Shown here piece by piece: positions 30,066-42,469 of a stretch of 64,000 nt of DNA (position 1 is its first letter; every line of letters starts with the position of its first letter). The notes beneath the pieces are model-generated. The model was not told where the DNA came from. It did not search any database and saw nothing but the letters and a program-made list of their open reading frames with translations. The position numbers and the translations under genes are program-made. Source of the stretch: Sycon ciliatum. Taxonomy: Eukaryota > Porifera > Calcarea > Leucosolenida > Sycettidae. Location: positions 37,379,442 to 37,443,441 of the forward strand of contig NC_088644.1 of assembly GCF_964019385.1 (NCBI RefSeq), read 5' to 3'.

Positions 30066-31875
30066 GTCACTTTTCCACCAGACTCAGTGGACTAGCAACA
30101 GGGTGGCGAGAGAAAACAGCTCGAATGTCGATGTATGAACTTGTTCGAACCACTAGAGCAGTTTTCAGCCAATGTGTAGGGACTGTGGTATGAGTCTTGT
30201 GGATCTGAGACCTTATACTTATAGTCCTGATTACCGACGCACGCACCAGTACCGGTACATGCCAATCAAGATTATTTATGCCAGTACCGCAGTGTGATAT
30301 GTGCTGATTGCAAAAGCCCATGCAGTGGGATGATTCTGGCTCCTGAAGACAAGAGTAGGTAACTACCCATACCAGTAGACCGTAGTGCGCTCCTCTGACC
30401 CATGCAGGCTGTCCATCAAAATCCTCGTCTTCATGTTTTCTTGCACTAGACTAGTTCACTAGCGCAGATCAAACAAGAAGCAGTAGTTTCTAAAATTTAT
30501 ACTGTATAATACATATTTGACATTAAATCTTGGTGCTGTGGCTGTAGCATTTAACATAACGTATATCCTTCCATTGGTCAACAGACCTGGAGTAACGTTG
30601 CGATGATGCTCTTCCCAAGGCCAGCGGTTCGGAGTTGCAGACTCTGGACCGGGTTGCGACATGATTTACAGTACATTTGCTGGAAAGAATCATCCATGCT
30701 GCATGCCAGTATCCTGAATTTCAACGAACAGGAATTCCAGGAATAGGACACCATATTCACATGGAAAAGAAATCAAGGGCAGTATCACGCTGAATAGAAG
30801 CAGGTGTGCACTGTGCAGACCTAATACTTGTAGATCTACACACAAACCATGATAGACCGCAGTATACTACTTGAAGGACAAGTACTCAGGTTGCCTAGGC
30901 TAGGCTAGAGGATATGCAATGACAAGCTGCATTAGACTTCAGTGCACCTATTTGTAACAACACACGGGTATTTCCCCATACGGTTCAGGTGGTCGCAAGA
31001 CCGGGACTCTGCCGACCGAGTTATGGTTGTAGTCAGGAGCAGGGAGCACTGAGCCTGCGCGTCCTTGCCTTGTGTAAACATGCTGTCGAAATCGAAAAAA
31101 TAAGGGTATTTGTACAGTACTAGTACATGTACTTCTGGCTGGCTGCGTCTCCAGCATAAGTGAGTGTCCAGGACATGTTGAAATACCACTACTCACTAGC
31201 ACAGTCTCTATCAGAAGTGTAGTGTTTGTACTTGAAACGCCTTGGGATCCTAAACCCAACGAACGGCACCATGACGACTAACGTTTGGCGAAACCAAGCC
31301 GCTTGACAAAAAGGGGGTTGAAATGGCAAGTTCACACGCCGCGTGACCAGTGACAGTCTCCATTATATGCTTGGGGCAGCGGGGTACCGGAAATTATCAT
31401 AGCGCTTATTGAGTGCATATGATAGAGAAGGTAACAGTCATAGACGACCTATTTCAAAAAGTTCAATTTCTTTCCTATGAATAGTATGAGTCAGTAGTAA
31501 TCATCGGAATCCACATGATATTTCAATATTATTAATGCCGGAATATCTTTTTTTCTTTCTCTCAAGTGACATTGGATATGAAGAGTCTAATAGTTGTCAG
31601 CCTACCTAGAAACATATTTGGAAATTGGCCCGATGAGATAAAGTAACTGAATATTCCATGTATCAGCCACAATAGGCTAAAAAACGTGATACCTGAGTCC
31701 AGTATCAGCTGCGTCACATCCGATGACAAAATGCTTCACCGTGACCATGGAAGGCTTGGGGCAGTGCCAGTGCCAGCACCATTGTCTGCAAGCTCATTCT
31801 GAAGCTGGGTGATGGCAACCCGGTATGTTCATGTTTGCAAAGCAAAACATTGAACAACCACCAGTACCTTTCAGC
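30066..31875. other. Intergenic region between RidA and CYP-A; no gene seen
   Basis: Convergent 3' flanks of RidA (plus) and CYP-A (minus). Open frames are short. One at 30662-30459 minus (MSQPGPESATPNRWPWEEHH) is followed by a weak donor, but I recognise no family and do not call it. No paired terminal repeats were noticed. Confidence 0.4.
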
Positions 31876-34800
31876 TCAAATGCTGCTAACGAGCAGATTA
31901 ATTCCGTTCTTGGCTTGCATGACGACAGCATCTTCAAACATTGGCTCCGGCAGGCTGGGGTCGATGCTTAGTCTCACATGCAGGAGGATGCTAGAAACGG
32001 CAGCGCGCAGCACATTCATCGCCAGTGCTTGCCCAATGCAATTTCGAGAGCCGGCTGAGAACGGAATGAACGCATGCAGGTTGCGTGCCGCAACAGCTTC
32101 CTCCGAGAATCGGTCGGGCTTGAACGTATACGCATCTGGGTAGAAGTCCTCAGAATGATGCAGTGCAAAGATGTCCATGTTTACAATTGAACCTTTGGGT
32201 ATTGTGTACTGGTCCAGCTGGATCTCTTGACTCAGCCGACGTTCGATGTAGGCAACCGGGCACGCCATACGCAGGGCTTCCTTGATACATTGTGTGATGA
32301 AGGTGAGCTTGGCCAAGTCTTTGTGCCCAACATGACCTGGACAGTATGCATACAACACACAGATATCACAGCAGTACAGTGGTCAAGCATTCACACAGAA
32401 CACTAAACGGGATCGTTTAGTCAGTTTCCTCTCGACGCAATCTGAGCAGTAGCAGAGGTAGACCGCAGCAGTCATTCAGTGTCAATCACAATCTATCACC
32501 GTTTAGTAATACCGTAAAGTGCCGCCAGAGCGCCCCACCATCTCGGCCTTTCGTGGTCGTCTTGTGGAGGGGTTCCTGTCCGTAGGTCATACGACATTGA
32601 CCTTGTACACACATTGCACGTTATGCAGTCAATCCGCACCCAGCCGTTTACCGTCCAGCGGATGTGAGCTCCACATAAAAAAACCTGCCGAGTGTGACCT
32701 TAGTACACTAAGGTTCTCACAACGTACAAACTTCGCAGCACTCCGCCATACGATTTTCTTCCCTTGGCTGTAAAATCAAGGTGGGGCGCTCTGGTGGTAC
32801 TTTACGCTAATAACCACTCGGCACTGTTACTTTTAAAGTAACATTGCCGAGTGGTTATCTTAAAAGATACTTCAATCTCGTGTTGTGTCGCAGGATGCTA
32901 CATGACTCCCAGCTGCACACTGACAAGTGCGGCGGGGTGGGGGTGGGGAGTAGAGAACTCGGGGCTCACCTGCGCCGTCATCTGCATATCTCTGTGCTTC
33001 TTCCCTGCACTGCTGCTGGATAGCTGGGTCTTTAGCAAGGTAGTAGAAGAGCCACTGGAGGCCACTTGATGTTGTGTCGTGGCCTAGACAAAAACAAAAA
33101 CAAAAAAAGAATACTCTAATTTCAGCCTCGGAAATTTTCCATGCTCAATATTTTCGGTCTGAGGGCAACAGGCTAGGTTAGGTGAGCAGAACTTTTCGGT
33201 ACAGACAAGCAGTTCCCTATTGGATTATGCGTGTTAGTGTTTGTTCGGTGCATTGACATTTTAGGTATGAAACAGACGCACCGAAAGTACCGAAAATAAA
33301 AGTATACCAAAAAATTGTGAAATTACAGTAGTTAGTCGATTTCTCGTAGTCTAAAACATATTGCAATAATCGATTTTTAAAGTAGGGTCCAGAAGAAAGA
33401 CAACTTGATAGTGGTTCAAATTGCGTATCTCTCACTTGCATACGATAAGCCAAACTTGCCAAACTTGCCAATTGCATGATCACGTTGCCATAACGACCAG
33501 CGCAGTGATGACGCACGTTCTGCTTAGCTCCGTGAGAGAGAAGGTCGATCACTGCAGAATTTGGTCAATTTCAATTGCCTTATTGTATTCACGATGTGGA
33601 AGAAGTGCTGTGTTCAATGCTGTTAGTGCCGTGAACTGTTTATCGGCCTTCTCCTGCATTTCTCTAGGCTGACTGTAGCCTCGGAAATGGTTCCTCTAGG
33701 AAAATACGGTTGGTATACTGGTAATACTATGCACCATCTCTCCTGAGAGATGTGCAGCAAACTTTCCAAAAAGTACGACATTATTTTAGTTCGTCAATCT
33801 CCTCCACCCGTCGTCTCACCTGGCTTCAGAAGGTGTTACGAGAGTTAGGAAAGTCGCCAGGAGCATCACATCCATATTCAGGAAGTTGAAGGAGCAAACG
33901 GCATGGTCCTTGGTTGGGGTAAATGCTGAACGTCTGATTTGCCCCAACCAAGATTTCAGCATTCTGTTCGTCACTATTTTCGCTTGCCTGCTGATGTGTC
34001 CACACTCCAGCTTTCTCGTATCGGTGTCACGTCCCAGTACACAACAGAGAGGACTACTAACAAACAGTTCACGGCACTACTAACAGCATTGAACACAGCA
34101 CTTCTTTCACATCGTGAATACAGTAAGACAATTGAAAAGTACCAAATTCTGCTGTGATCGACCTTCTCTCTCCGCACGGAGCTAAGCAGAACGTGCGTCA
34201 TCACTGCTCTGGTCGCTGTGGCAACGGGATCATACAATTGGCGATTTGGCGTATGCAAGCCAGAGGTATGCCATTTGAACCGATGTCAAATTGTCTTTCA
34301 TCTGAACCCTACTTGAAAAATCGATGCACTTCCCGTTGAAGGTTAGGGACGTTTAGCTGGGGCCTCATGTTAGCACATGTACTTGGATTATGTTTCTCAT
34401 CCTCTGCCACAATGTTATCACCTTTTGTTCCCTGCATGTACTGTATGTTCATAGCAGTTTAGCAGAACATGCTACGAAAGCGTTCAAGAAAGCACCTGCA
34501 TGTTTTTTTTAAATATCCAGGGTCTTTCACAACGCACACACACACACACCACTCACCTTCAAATAGGAACGTATCAACTTGATCGCGTACTTCGGAATCA
34601 CTCAGCCCGCTGCCATCCTCATCGCGGACGGTGAGCAGGATGTCAACGAAACTGGCACGGCCTTTGCGAATCTTTTGCTGGGCATCCGCCAGGCCGGCTT
34701 CAGACAGCGGACCACACTCCTGCAGCTCGTTCCGCCGTTTCTTGATCACAGCTGCGGAGAAATCGTGGCACCTATCGCACACTTCCCGAAGCTGTTTCCC

Positions 34801-37800
34801 GTTCTTCATCATGAAATAAACGGAGTCCGGTAGCAAGCATTCAATGCTAAGACCCCGGACCATGATGAGCCGTGTGATTTCTCGCACGTCCCGGGTGTAT
34901 TGAGAGTCCTCCAATTGACAGTTGGACTCGTGTGCCATGATGCAGCGCAGCATGACATCCAGCGTCAGCAAGCGGCATGCCTGCGAGAAATCAAACGCTC
35001 TGCTTTGCATCTCGCCATCGCTGACGTGCTGTGCGAGCTTATCAAGCAGGACCTGGCAGGAATCATGCAGTATCGGAGTATACTCCTGTAGGATGTTGAA
35101 GTGGAATGCGTTGGTCAGCAGCCGGCGGTCTCTCGCCCATTTCTTGCCACTGCTGACAAGAAGGCCGTCTCCGATGAAGGGCATGATCAGTGAGTAGGTG
35201 AACAAGTTCTTTGGCGGCGACGATTTCAGGACGGCTGCCACAAGATCTGCATGGTTAACCTGATATCGGAGGGAACAGTACAGAGAGGCAAAGGGATAGT
35301 GGCATGAGTACAGTGAGGGCATATCATAATTATAGTGGTATGCGTACGTATTTGGAAGGAATCAGTCGCTACACTCACACTATTTCCGCAATTCGCACAG
35401 TATAGTCCTATAAAGTTGATTGTTCCAATGAGGAACACACGTTTCTTGCCGAACTTGACACTTGACTGACTCACGACTACCATCCAGAGCACACGAGGAG
35501 CAGTATATAAGTGGTGCTTTTCAGACACAATCTTCCCCAGCCTACTCAAGCTCAACTGATGAGGGTGAATTCCCCGAAACACTGTGTATTGAGCAGGGAG
35601 TAGTGCTTTCTTGCAGGTTTGCAGAGTGGAAGGTGCGATGTGCTCCTCGTGTGCTCTGGATGGCAGTCGTGAGTCAGTCAAGTTCGGCAAGAAACGTGTG
35701 TTCCTTGTTGGAACAACCAACTTAATGACTAATACCGCCGAAGTCACAACTTCTAAGTATAGCCCTATGTTAAGTCCATGTTTTTCTTTCTTCAATTTTT
35801 GCCATCCCTACTCCACATTATCTTGCTAGTTTACACTGTATATTTAGCACTGTTTTACCTAAATGTTTCACCTTCTCTGCATTAACATGTCCCCTCTTTG
35901 TTTTCTCTATTGTGATGTATTTTCCAAATGACGATCGTCACAAGAAAACGTTCTTGGAAACCTTTACGGTCTAGACCTACCTTGCCTGATGTGTTTGAAG
36001 TACGAATGCGCAGATTAATTTATTCATAGCCGCATTATTTAAATTTGGATGGAGAAAAAAGAAGAAAAAAAGATTTGCGGTTCGCGTGAGACTCGGCTGG
36101 AGACTGAGTTTCCGCATCCGCTGGGACGCCACCGGTGCACCACCCTCAAAGATCAGATCAAGGCGCAGATGCAGCTCCTAAGGCGGTGGGAGGTGAGTAG
36201 ATCAGACCCACCACCAAAGTGGTCAAAGAGCGAAATCCCATTCGCTGCATCCACGCTTCCCTCGTGCCAGGCCACGAGTTCCCAGTTAAATGTGGGTCGC
36301 AGCACGGCGGGAAAAACCCTCCGCTTCCAAGCAGGACTTGAACCTGGTACCCTCTGTTTCTCAATCATGGTCTTAGACCATCCCACTATGTCTGGATGGA
36401 GAGCCAAGAATACTTGAAAGTAAATTTATAGAAAAGAAAAGGACTAAGGAACTACAAGTTACGCTTTAATGTCCACTATATAAACATGACCAGGTACTAA
36501 ACAATCAGCTCATGCGAAAACATTGCACGACACTGACCGACGGTACTATCGCTCTAGAACTAACTGGCTATCAGCTCTAGCACATCTTGGATGCGCATTC
36601 CAACAGCCTTCTAACTTGGAAGGTTCTAATATATGATAACATAGGAGGGGAAGTTAGTTGTAGAATGTCAGTACCGTCGGTCAGTGTCGTGCAATGTTTT
36701 CGCATGAGCTGATTGTTTAGTAACTGGTGGTGTTAGTGGACATTATAGCGTAACTTGTAGTTCATTGGTCCTTTTCTTTTCTATAAATTGTTATCTCCAC
36801 GTAGATTATTAATAATACAGCTGCTCACATACAGCTTTGGTATCGTGAACTGGCGACACGTAGAATTACAGCAACTGGATATCTTGCTCAGGAAGAAGCT
36901 CACCAAGAAGAGATGGCATCACCCTCGGGCTGACAAAGAGAGGGTGCATTAGGTGCGTGGCGAAGGCGACCGTGGATTCCAGAGTGTGGTAGATCTACAT
37001 GAATGATCCATCATCCAGATCAATAAATACATCGAGGGCCACCAAGACCACATTGCCATTGCTCTCCTGAACCAGTACCATCATGGAAAAGCTAAATACT
37101 CTGTCTCCAGTGATGCTGTGAGATTTTTGGCAAAGATTTGTATGGAGGAGTCAGCCAAATGGGAGCAGATACGCCAGGGATACCAGCGGCATAGGGAGGA
37201 TATAATTAGAAAGAAGCCTCTGCATGGCCAATTTTGGCTGATGCTTCAGGATGCTGAGCTGGATCGAGGGCTCTCCTTTACGTGGTTGCGGTCTTCTGTC
37301 TTTCGTCCGGCGACGGAAAGTATTGTTATGTCCATACAGGACCAGGCTGTCCCAACACGGAACTTACAAGAAAAATTTATTCGAGGAACGAGTGTATTCA
37401 ACAACACGAGCTGTAGGATGTGTGAAAGGACAAGGAAACGGTTTTCCACCTTATTGGAGCATGCACGGCTTGTGCTGGAAGTCATTATGTCAATCGCCAC
37501 AACAGATTAGCAAAGGATCTTCACTGGACGCTGTGCAGGAAGTATGGTGCATCGGGCATTTCAAATAAATACACAAGTCACCAGCTCACTAAAGTCGTGT
37601 ACAGTGCTGAAACGGATGTGTCAGTCTACTGGGAAGTGCCAATTCCAACAGCAAAAAGACCCGGCATTATTATCAAGGGCAAAGATGAGGCATTATGAGG
37701 CATTGCTTGTGGACGTAAGTGTCTCTCTGGACAGGAACATCCGCCGAAAATCTGTCGAAAAGACACAAAAATATCCAGGCCTGTGGCGTGAGGCGGAACA

Positions 37801-40800
37801 GATGCGACAGGTTTGATGTCACTTCAGCTGGACTTCCTTACTGTGATACTAAAATGGTTGTCTCCTCGTCGATTATTTAAAGGGGAAGTCCGGTGAAAAA
37901 TTTAAATTTCACAGTTCGTAGAGTTCGGGGCGCTGAGTCGAATGGTCTTTGTCCGAGGAGGCTGCGGCCAATGGTTCGTCAGATACGCCCAATCGAACAT
38001 GTGCGAATTTGAGCGCGCATCACCCAGATCCAGGTGATGACGTCACAGCGTGCAGCCAGGTAGCCACGCCATCTAGTTGTGTACAAAATGGCCATATTCG
38101 GAGGGCGTTCGATTGGGGAACCGTTTGTCGCAGCTTCTTCGGACCAAGACCATTCAATTCAGCGTTACAAACACTACGTACCCTGTGATTTTCAGCTCGG
38201 TAAACCTCGAGGTTATACCGTATTTTAGCCGTTTCCGAGTTGGACCTTTTCCGTCGGCATGCACTGGCGCATGGCCTCTACGGCTCTTGTCTAGCAATGC
38301 GCTGCGTGCGTGCTAGCTGTAGTGTAGTGTAGTCAACAAACTCGACTACTCATTACACACGGAACTACTCCCGCACTGCCGTGCTGGGGTAGCTAGCTAC
38401 AACAGGACTCAGAAAACTAGTCAACACACAGACTTGTCATGTCCTACACTTGTATCAGTCGTATTGTACAGTCATGCAGGCAGAGAACGTGCGTTTCTCC
38501 TTGCCGGTGCCGGTGGTTGTGCTTTGAGAAAGAAAATTTTAGTTTTCCGCTCCCGCCTCATTATTTTATGCTACAGCGATGAGTGCACAACCGTGAGTCG
38601 CGACAAGTCAATAGACAAAACAGGGAACAGCTCCCGGACCTAGAATTTTCAGATCCTGTAGCGTTGCGAACGAAGAGTCGTGCCCGTGGTTCAAAGAGCC
38701 TGCACTGTTCTCCAATTGAGTGGTCCGAAATATGCCAAGTTCGCACCAAAACATCACCATGTGGCAGGCTACTGGAGTGTAAGCGAATCGGTATGGAACA
38801 ACATTTAGAGCACTCGCATCACTCTTCTCCATTTTGGCGACTCTGCTCTCCAGCGATCTGATAATTATTATATCAGCCTCGTCTGCAATAGCTGCTGCTT
38901 TTTCATCAGTCGGAAACTCAGTAGCGCTCACTCTTGACCGCGCGGCCATTTCTTCAGTTGAATACCGAGGTTTCAGCCCCAGACCGAACTCATGAAGGTC
39001 ACCCATGGCTGCATCTCACTCTCACAAGGAGTTACGTCTTCGGGGTCACCTACTATCGGTCGCCAAATCATTTGAAATAGCACTGACACTATTGCTTTCA
39101 CGCAGTCCTTTGACCTAGCTGCACGCTATGACGTTGCGGAGGGTGTGGCGCGGCCGCATGACGTCATGGCACAGCCCCCCGAAACTCAGTTTTTCAAACG
39201 GAAATATCTCGAGAACGCTTTGTCGGAGACACGTGGGACCAACACCATTCGACTCAGCGCCCGAAACTCTACCGACCCTGAAATTTAAATTTTCACCGGA
39301 CTTCCCCTTTAAATAATAAGAACAGCTCACATACCGTGGAGATTGGATATACCGACCTTGGATATACATAACGAGAAATCGAGTTAGCGACAAAATTCTG
39401 TCGCCCAATTTGTTTGGCAAGTCCTTTCTGTACATTATACAGTCAGACCTCGCATAACCGCACACATCCGTTTTCCCACAAAATATCCGGATAGGCGAGG
39501 GAACTGGATAATCGAACACGCATACTGTATTTGTACATGGCATATGCTGTAAATCGGTAACCAACAATTTTCTTCCGGATGGCGAGGGATCCGGATAAAC
39601 GAGGACCGGATAAGCGAGGTCTGACTGTAGATCGGGTATATATAATATATAATATTCGCGGGATCCGCGTTAGCATCACTTGAATGTTCAGAAACACACA
39701 AGCTATAGCCTTCGCTTCCGCAGGCCACCACTATGCCTTTACACCTTAGTGGCGAATGCAGACCTCACAAGTGAGTCAGGGGAGAGGAGGTGAGTCTCTC
39801 AACCAATCGGGCGTGTAACGGCCCATAACCCTGTAAACTGCATCCTTGTTATCCTCACTCGAGCTGTAAGTACCCAGTTGACCGTGGGTGTCGGCGCAGT
39901 TCAACACGCGTAAAAAGTCTTTTTACACGCTCCCTGCTGCCAGCGCGGGTCTCGAACTCGGGACCTCATGATTCGCAGGCAGGCCTGCAAACCAATCGGC
40001 CATATGCGTTGGTCCGGGTATAACAACCTCGAAAATAACGACAGATCGAATTTACTGACACTTTTTTGGTGCCCGAAGACCTGAAAACTTGTGAAAATAC
40101 ATCGAGTATAACGACTTTCCTCTTGTATTAGGCAGACTGGCATGCATTGAATATGGCTGGGTCACGTGCTCGGACTTCCAGGCCAGGTCACTCCACGCGT
40201 GCTTTAGTAATTAATTTTACATTGCGGCCGCAGTGCAGCGGTGTATACATGACTTTTGCCATGCAAGACATACGTGTATGCACATACACATCTGAAATCC
40301 TGCATTATGCACATGCATATCTGCAATATTATTTCTGTCATTTTGACATTTATTTATTTATTTCACCTTCCCGTGGCCAGAGAATATAGGCCAATATGGA
40401 GGGAGGGGGACATACATCTATTATATTCCAAAGATGAAGCTGCAGTAAACCTCAGCCCTTCTTCAGACTTGATATACATTGCATGCTAAATGACATTTAG
40501 TATGCAAGGTATTTCCTATTTAGTATGCAATGCATTTAGTATGCAATTTAGTATGCAATGTATATCTTCACATTGTGAAGATCGATTATAATGACATTTC
40601 GTTTTCTCCCAAAGTAATGTCGTTATAATGATCACTTACATCCAATCTCCCCTGTATTACAGTAAAACCTGTCAAGGCGACCACTCGGATAAGGCGACCA
40701 CCTATCCCAGAAGACCACTGGAACCAGGACCAAGGGATGCTGTTTCAGTCAAATGACCCTGGATAAGGAGACCACCTGGTAACAGAGACCAGGTTTTGAA

Positions 40801-41526
40801 GGTCCCTTGAGCGGTCGTCTTAGACAGGTTTCACTGTACTTAGAATCGAGCTCTACGCATCTGTGAGTGGGATGGTTCCATTCGTGTCTGTTTTCGGCTA
40901 AGACAAAGGCTTCAGGGACAGTGATGTTGGTTTTCTTCAGGTCTTGCTTTATAATGTCGGTCCATATGGTTGGTGACTATGATAAATTACAGTACACTAG
41001 TATAGGCCATGGGTTGAAGGATAGCACCATGATAGCACCATAGCCTAGGCCATGTGGATCAGTCTAAGTGTGATTTGGATTATCAGAACACATTTTCTGC
41101 TGTCCAATGGTGTTCGGATAATCGGGGTGATTGCTATGTACGTAAGATCTTATGTGCTAATATTCTAATTTCCGATTGCCACAAACAGGTTTTAGTGTTC
41201 TCGTATACTGTAATAGGGGGCATACACCCGAATGCGGCAGCTTTACGTACCACTAGAAATGGTATGGGTCCAACCATGAAGCGGTAGAGACGTCGCTCCG
41301 CTGCCGAGAACTTCGGAACGGTCTCATGGAAATATCGCGGTCGATCCACCACGTCTGGCAGGTTGCCCAGAAGCCAGTGATAGCGAAGATGGGATGCGCT
41401 CGGGATTTTGAACAACAGGTAATAGAAGCGAGCGAAGCTCGCTAGTCTCGCTATAACCCATGCTAGCAGACCGGCAAGCAAAACACTTACAAAGAAATTG
41501 GTTCCCGGTGGCGAAATCATCATCAA
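31876..41526 (-). CDS. CYP4-like cytochrome P450, gene A (4 exons)
   Basis: Exons on minus: 41526-41251, 35259-34557, 33083-32970, 32336-31876 (stop TGA). 1554 nt, 517 aa, phases 0/1/1, all GT-AG. N-terminal membrane anchor at about residues 11-28, then a hinge and [14 protein letters not shown]-helix [14 protein letters not shown]-helix [12 protein letters not shown] (323-334), keeping Glu326, which in CYP4 enzymes esterifies haem; ExxR E384-R387; PERF-like FKPDRF; haem loop [10 protein letters not shown] with Cys464 as thiolate ligand. Expected to be an ER-bound monooxygenase, probably a fatty-acid-type hydroxylase; substrate unknown. Intron 1 is 6 kb and filled with mobile DNA. It is the most divergent of the four paralogues at the N-terminus. 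No broken motif. Confidence 0.92.
32510..32809. mobile_element. TA-flanked MITE, TACCGTAAAGTG ends
   Basis: 300 bp, ends TACCGTAAAGTGCCGCCAGA / complement of TAGCGTAAAGTACCACCAGA, followed directly by a 48-bp near-perfect palindrome (32810-32857, ATAACCACTCGGCACTGTTA). In intron 3 of CYP-A. Ends resemble the pogo-like element at 25802. Confidence 0.75.
33360..34345. mobile_element. Family F repeat in intron 2 of CYP-A
   Basis: Large imperfect inverted repeat with ends reading AGTAGGGTCCAGAAGAAAGA and its complement. Contains CTTAGCTCCGTGAGAGAGAA, TGGTTGGGGTAAATG and GTACACAACAGAGAGGACTA. The right end preserves CATCGATTTTTCAAGTAGGG but has lost the terminal TTAAAGGGG. Homologous to 49331-50100. 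Confidence 0.75.
36056..36392 (-). mobile_element. tRNA-derived SINE, family 2
   Basis: 337 bp on minus, flanked by 10-bp target duplications TGGATGGAGA (36046-36055, 36393-36402). The head is tRNA-like with A-box region TAGTGGGATGGTCTAAG and B box GGTTCAAGTCC. The body contains GGGTCTGATCTACTCACC, shared with 63235-63315. The 3' end runs into a T/A tail. Polymerase III-type internal promoter by inference. Confidence 0.8.
36423..36788. repeat. Foldback element with ~130-bp arms
   Basis: Arms at about 36423-36555 and 36660-36788 are near-identical inverted copies (TTTATAGAAAAGAAAAGGAC at the ends; ATTGCACGACACTGACCGAC inside). Intron 1 of CYP-A. Confidence 0.85.
36840..37816 (+). pseudogene. 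Degenerate non-LTR retrotransposon (3' part of the RT ORF)
   Basis: Broken across frames and interrupted by stops. Recognisable pieces in order: [62 protein letters not shown] (the Cys/His knuckle after the thumb); [10 protein letters not shown]; then [12 protein letters not shown] and [16 protein letters not shown]. These match the C-terminal region of LINE reverse transcriptases that end with a tidy PDIVV...LIDVAVP...EK..KY pattern. No intact ORF, so not active. Confidence 0.7.
37877..39312. mobile_element. TTAA-flanked element, family B2 copy 2
   Basis: Homologous to 23792-25253 along its full length, with TTAA on both sides and three GCTGAGTCGA-type modules (near 37936, 38141 and 39237). 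A minus-strand frame at 39006-38608 ([17 protein letters not shown], then [19 protein letters not shown]) parallels copy 1. Intron 1 of CYP-A. Confidence 0.85.
39438..39629. mobile_element. TA-flanked MITE with TACAGTCAGACCTCG ends
   Basis: 192 bp, ends TACAGTCAGACCTCGCATAA / TAAGCGAGGTCTGACTGTA, typical of pogo/mariner MITEs. Intron 1 of CYP-A. Confidence 0.8.
39641..40012 (-). mobile_element. tRNA-derived SINE, family 1, copy 1
   Basis: On minus: tRNA-like head with CATATGGCCGATTGGTTTGC (A box) and GAGTTCGAGACCC (B box), a ~280-bp body, and an AT-rich tail. Target duplication CGGGTATA at 39633-39640 and just beyond 40014. Same family as 41625-42018. Confidence 0.8.
40658..40838. mobile_element. 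mariner-type MITE, second copy
   Basis: TA-bounded, ends TACAGTAAAACCTGTC and GACAGGTTTCACTGTA. Related to 20430-20612. Intron 1 of CYP-A. Confidence 0.8.
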
Positions 41527-41624
41527 TAATTGAATTACTTGCTACTTTCGTGGATGTAGGCTATAATCATTATTAATTTAAAAAAAATATTATTTTATTA
41601 TTAAAGGGGAAGTATACCCTAAAA

Positions 41625-42018
41625 CCAACGCATATGGCCGATTGGTTTGCAGGCCTGCCTGCGAATCATGAGGTCCCGAGTTCGAGACCCGCGCTGGTAG
41701 CAGGGAGCGTGTAAAGACTTTTTACGTGAGTAAAGACTTTTTATGCGTGGTGGGGGGGCCGACACCCACGGTCAACTGGGTACTCACAGCTCGGAGTGAG
41801 GGTAACAAGGATGCAGTTTACAGGGTTATGGGCCGTTACACGCCCGATTGGTTGAGAGACTCACCTACTCTCCCCTGACTCACTTGTGAGGTCTGCATTC
41901 GCCACTAAGGTGTGCAAGGCATAGGCATAGTGGTGGCCTGCGGAAGCGAAGGCTAGTTTGTGTGTTTCTGAACATTCAAGCGATGCCAACGCGAATCCCG
42001 CGAATTATTATTATTATT
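41625..42018 (+). mobile_element. tRNA-derived SINE, family 1, copy 2
   Basis: Target duplication ATACCCTAAAA at 41614-41624 and 42019-42029. Head with A box TGGCCGATTGG and B box GAGTTCGAGACCC; 3' tail is (ATT)n. Inserted just inside the end of the family A element. Confidence 0.88.
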
Positions 42019-42469
42019 ATACCCTAAAATCAAATTTTCACCAGTTGTAGTCTTCTGGGTGCTGAGTCGAATGGTCTTGGTCCGAGGAAGCTGAGACGCT
42101 CCCTTCCTACTTGAATCCCAATCGAACTCGCGCACTTCCACCGAAACTGGGTGACTGCGCCCTACTAGATGGGGATTTGTATGCAAAATGTCACTAAAAG
42201 CGCCATTTCGTTCTTATAAAAGCACGGATGACCGCGATTGGTCCATATGTTGTACTCTTTTGGACGCTGAGTCGACTGGTTTTGGTCCGAAAAGGCTGCG
42301 ATGCAGCGTTCCTCCTTTATTCCCAATCGAACATGGTTGAACAAGCGGTCACGTGCTCCTGGGTGCCCAAATCACCTGGTCACCACGCCAGCAGGCGACA
42401 ACTTTCACACCAAGGTTGAACTGGAGTTCAACTCGAGTGACAGGACTGCACAAACAGGCTAGTAAGTTA

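Larger units (their letters stand above)
39333..40657. mobile_element. Composite region with GGAGATTGGAT ends
   Basis: Ends GTGGAGATTGGATATACC and ATCCAATCTCCCCTGTA are inverted, and GATAACGAC-type motifs occur inside both flanks. The interior was later entered by the MITE at 39438 and the SINE at 39641. Tentative as one element. Confidence 0.4.

Noticed and set aside
30459..30662. Possible small minus-strand exon (MSQPGPESATPNRW...)
   Set aside because: No family recognised, no partner exon found with matching phase; left uncalled.
36840..37816. Active LINE
   Set aside because: Frame changes and stops break the reverse transcriptase; only C-terminal fragments remain.
41625..42018. Functional tRNA at the SINE head
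   Set aside because: The tRNA-like part is fused to a 300-bp body with an (ATT)n tail and target duplications, so it is a retroposon.
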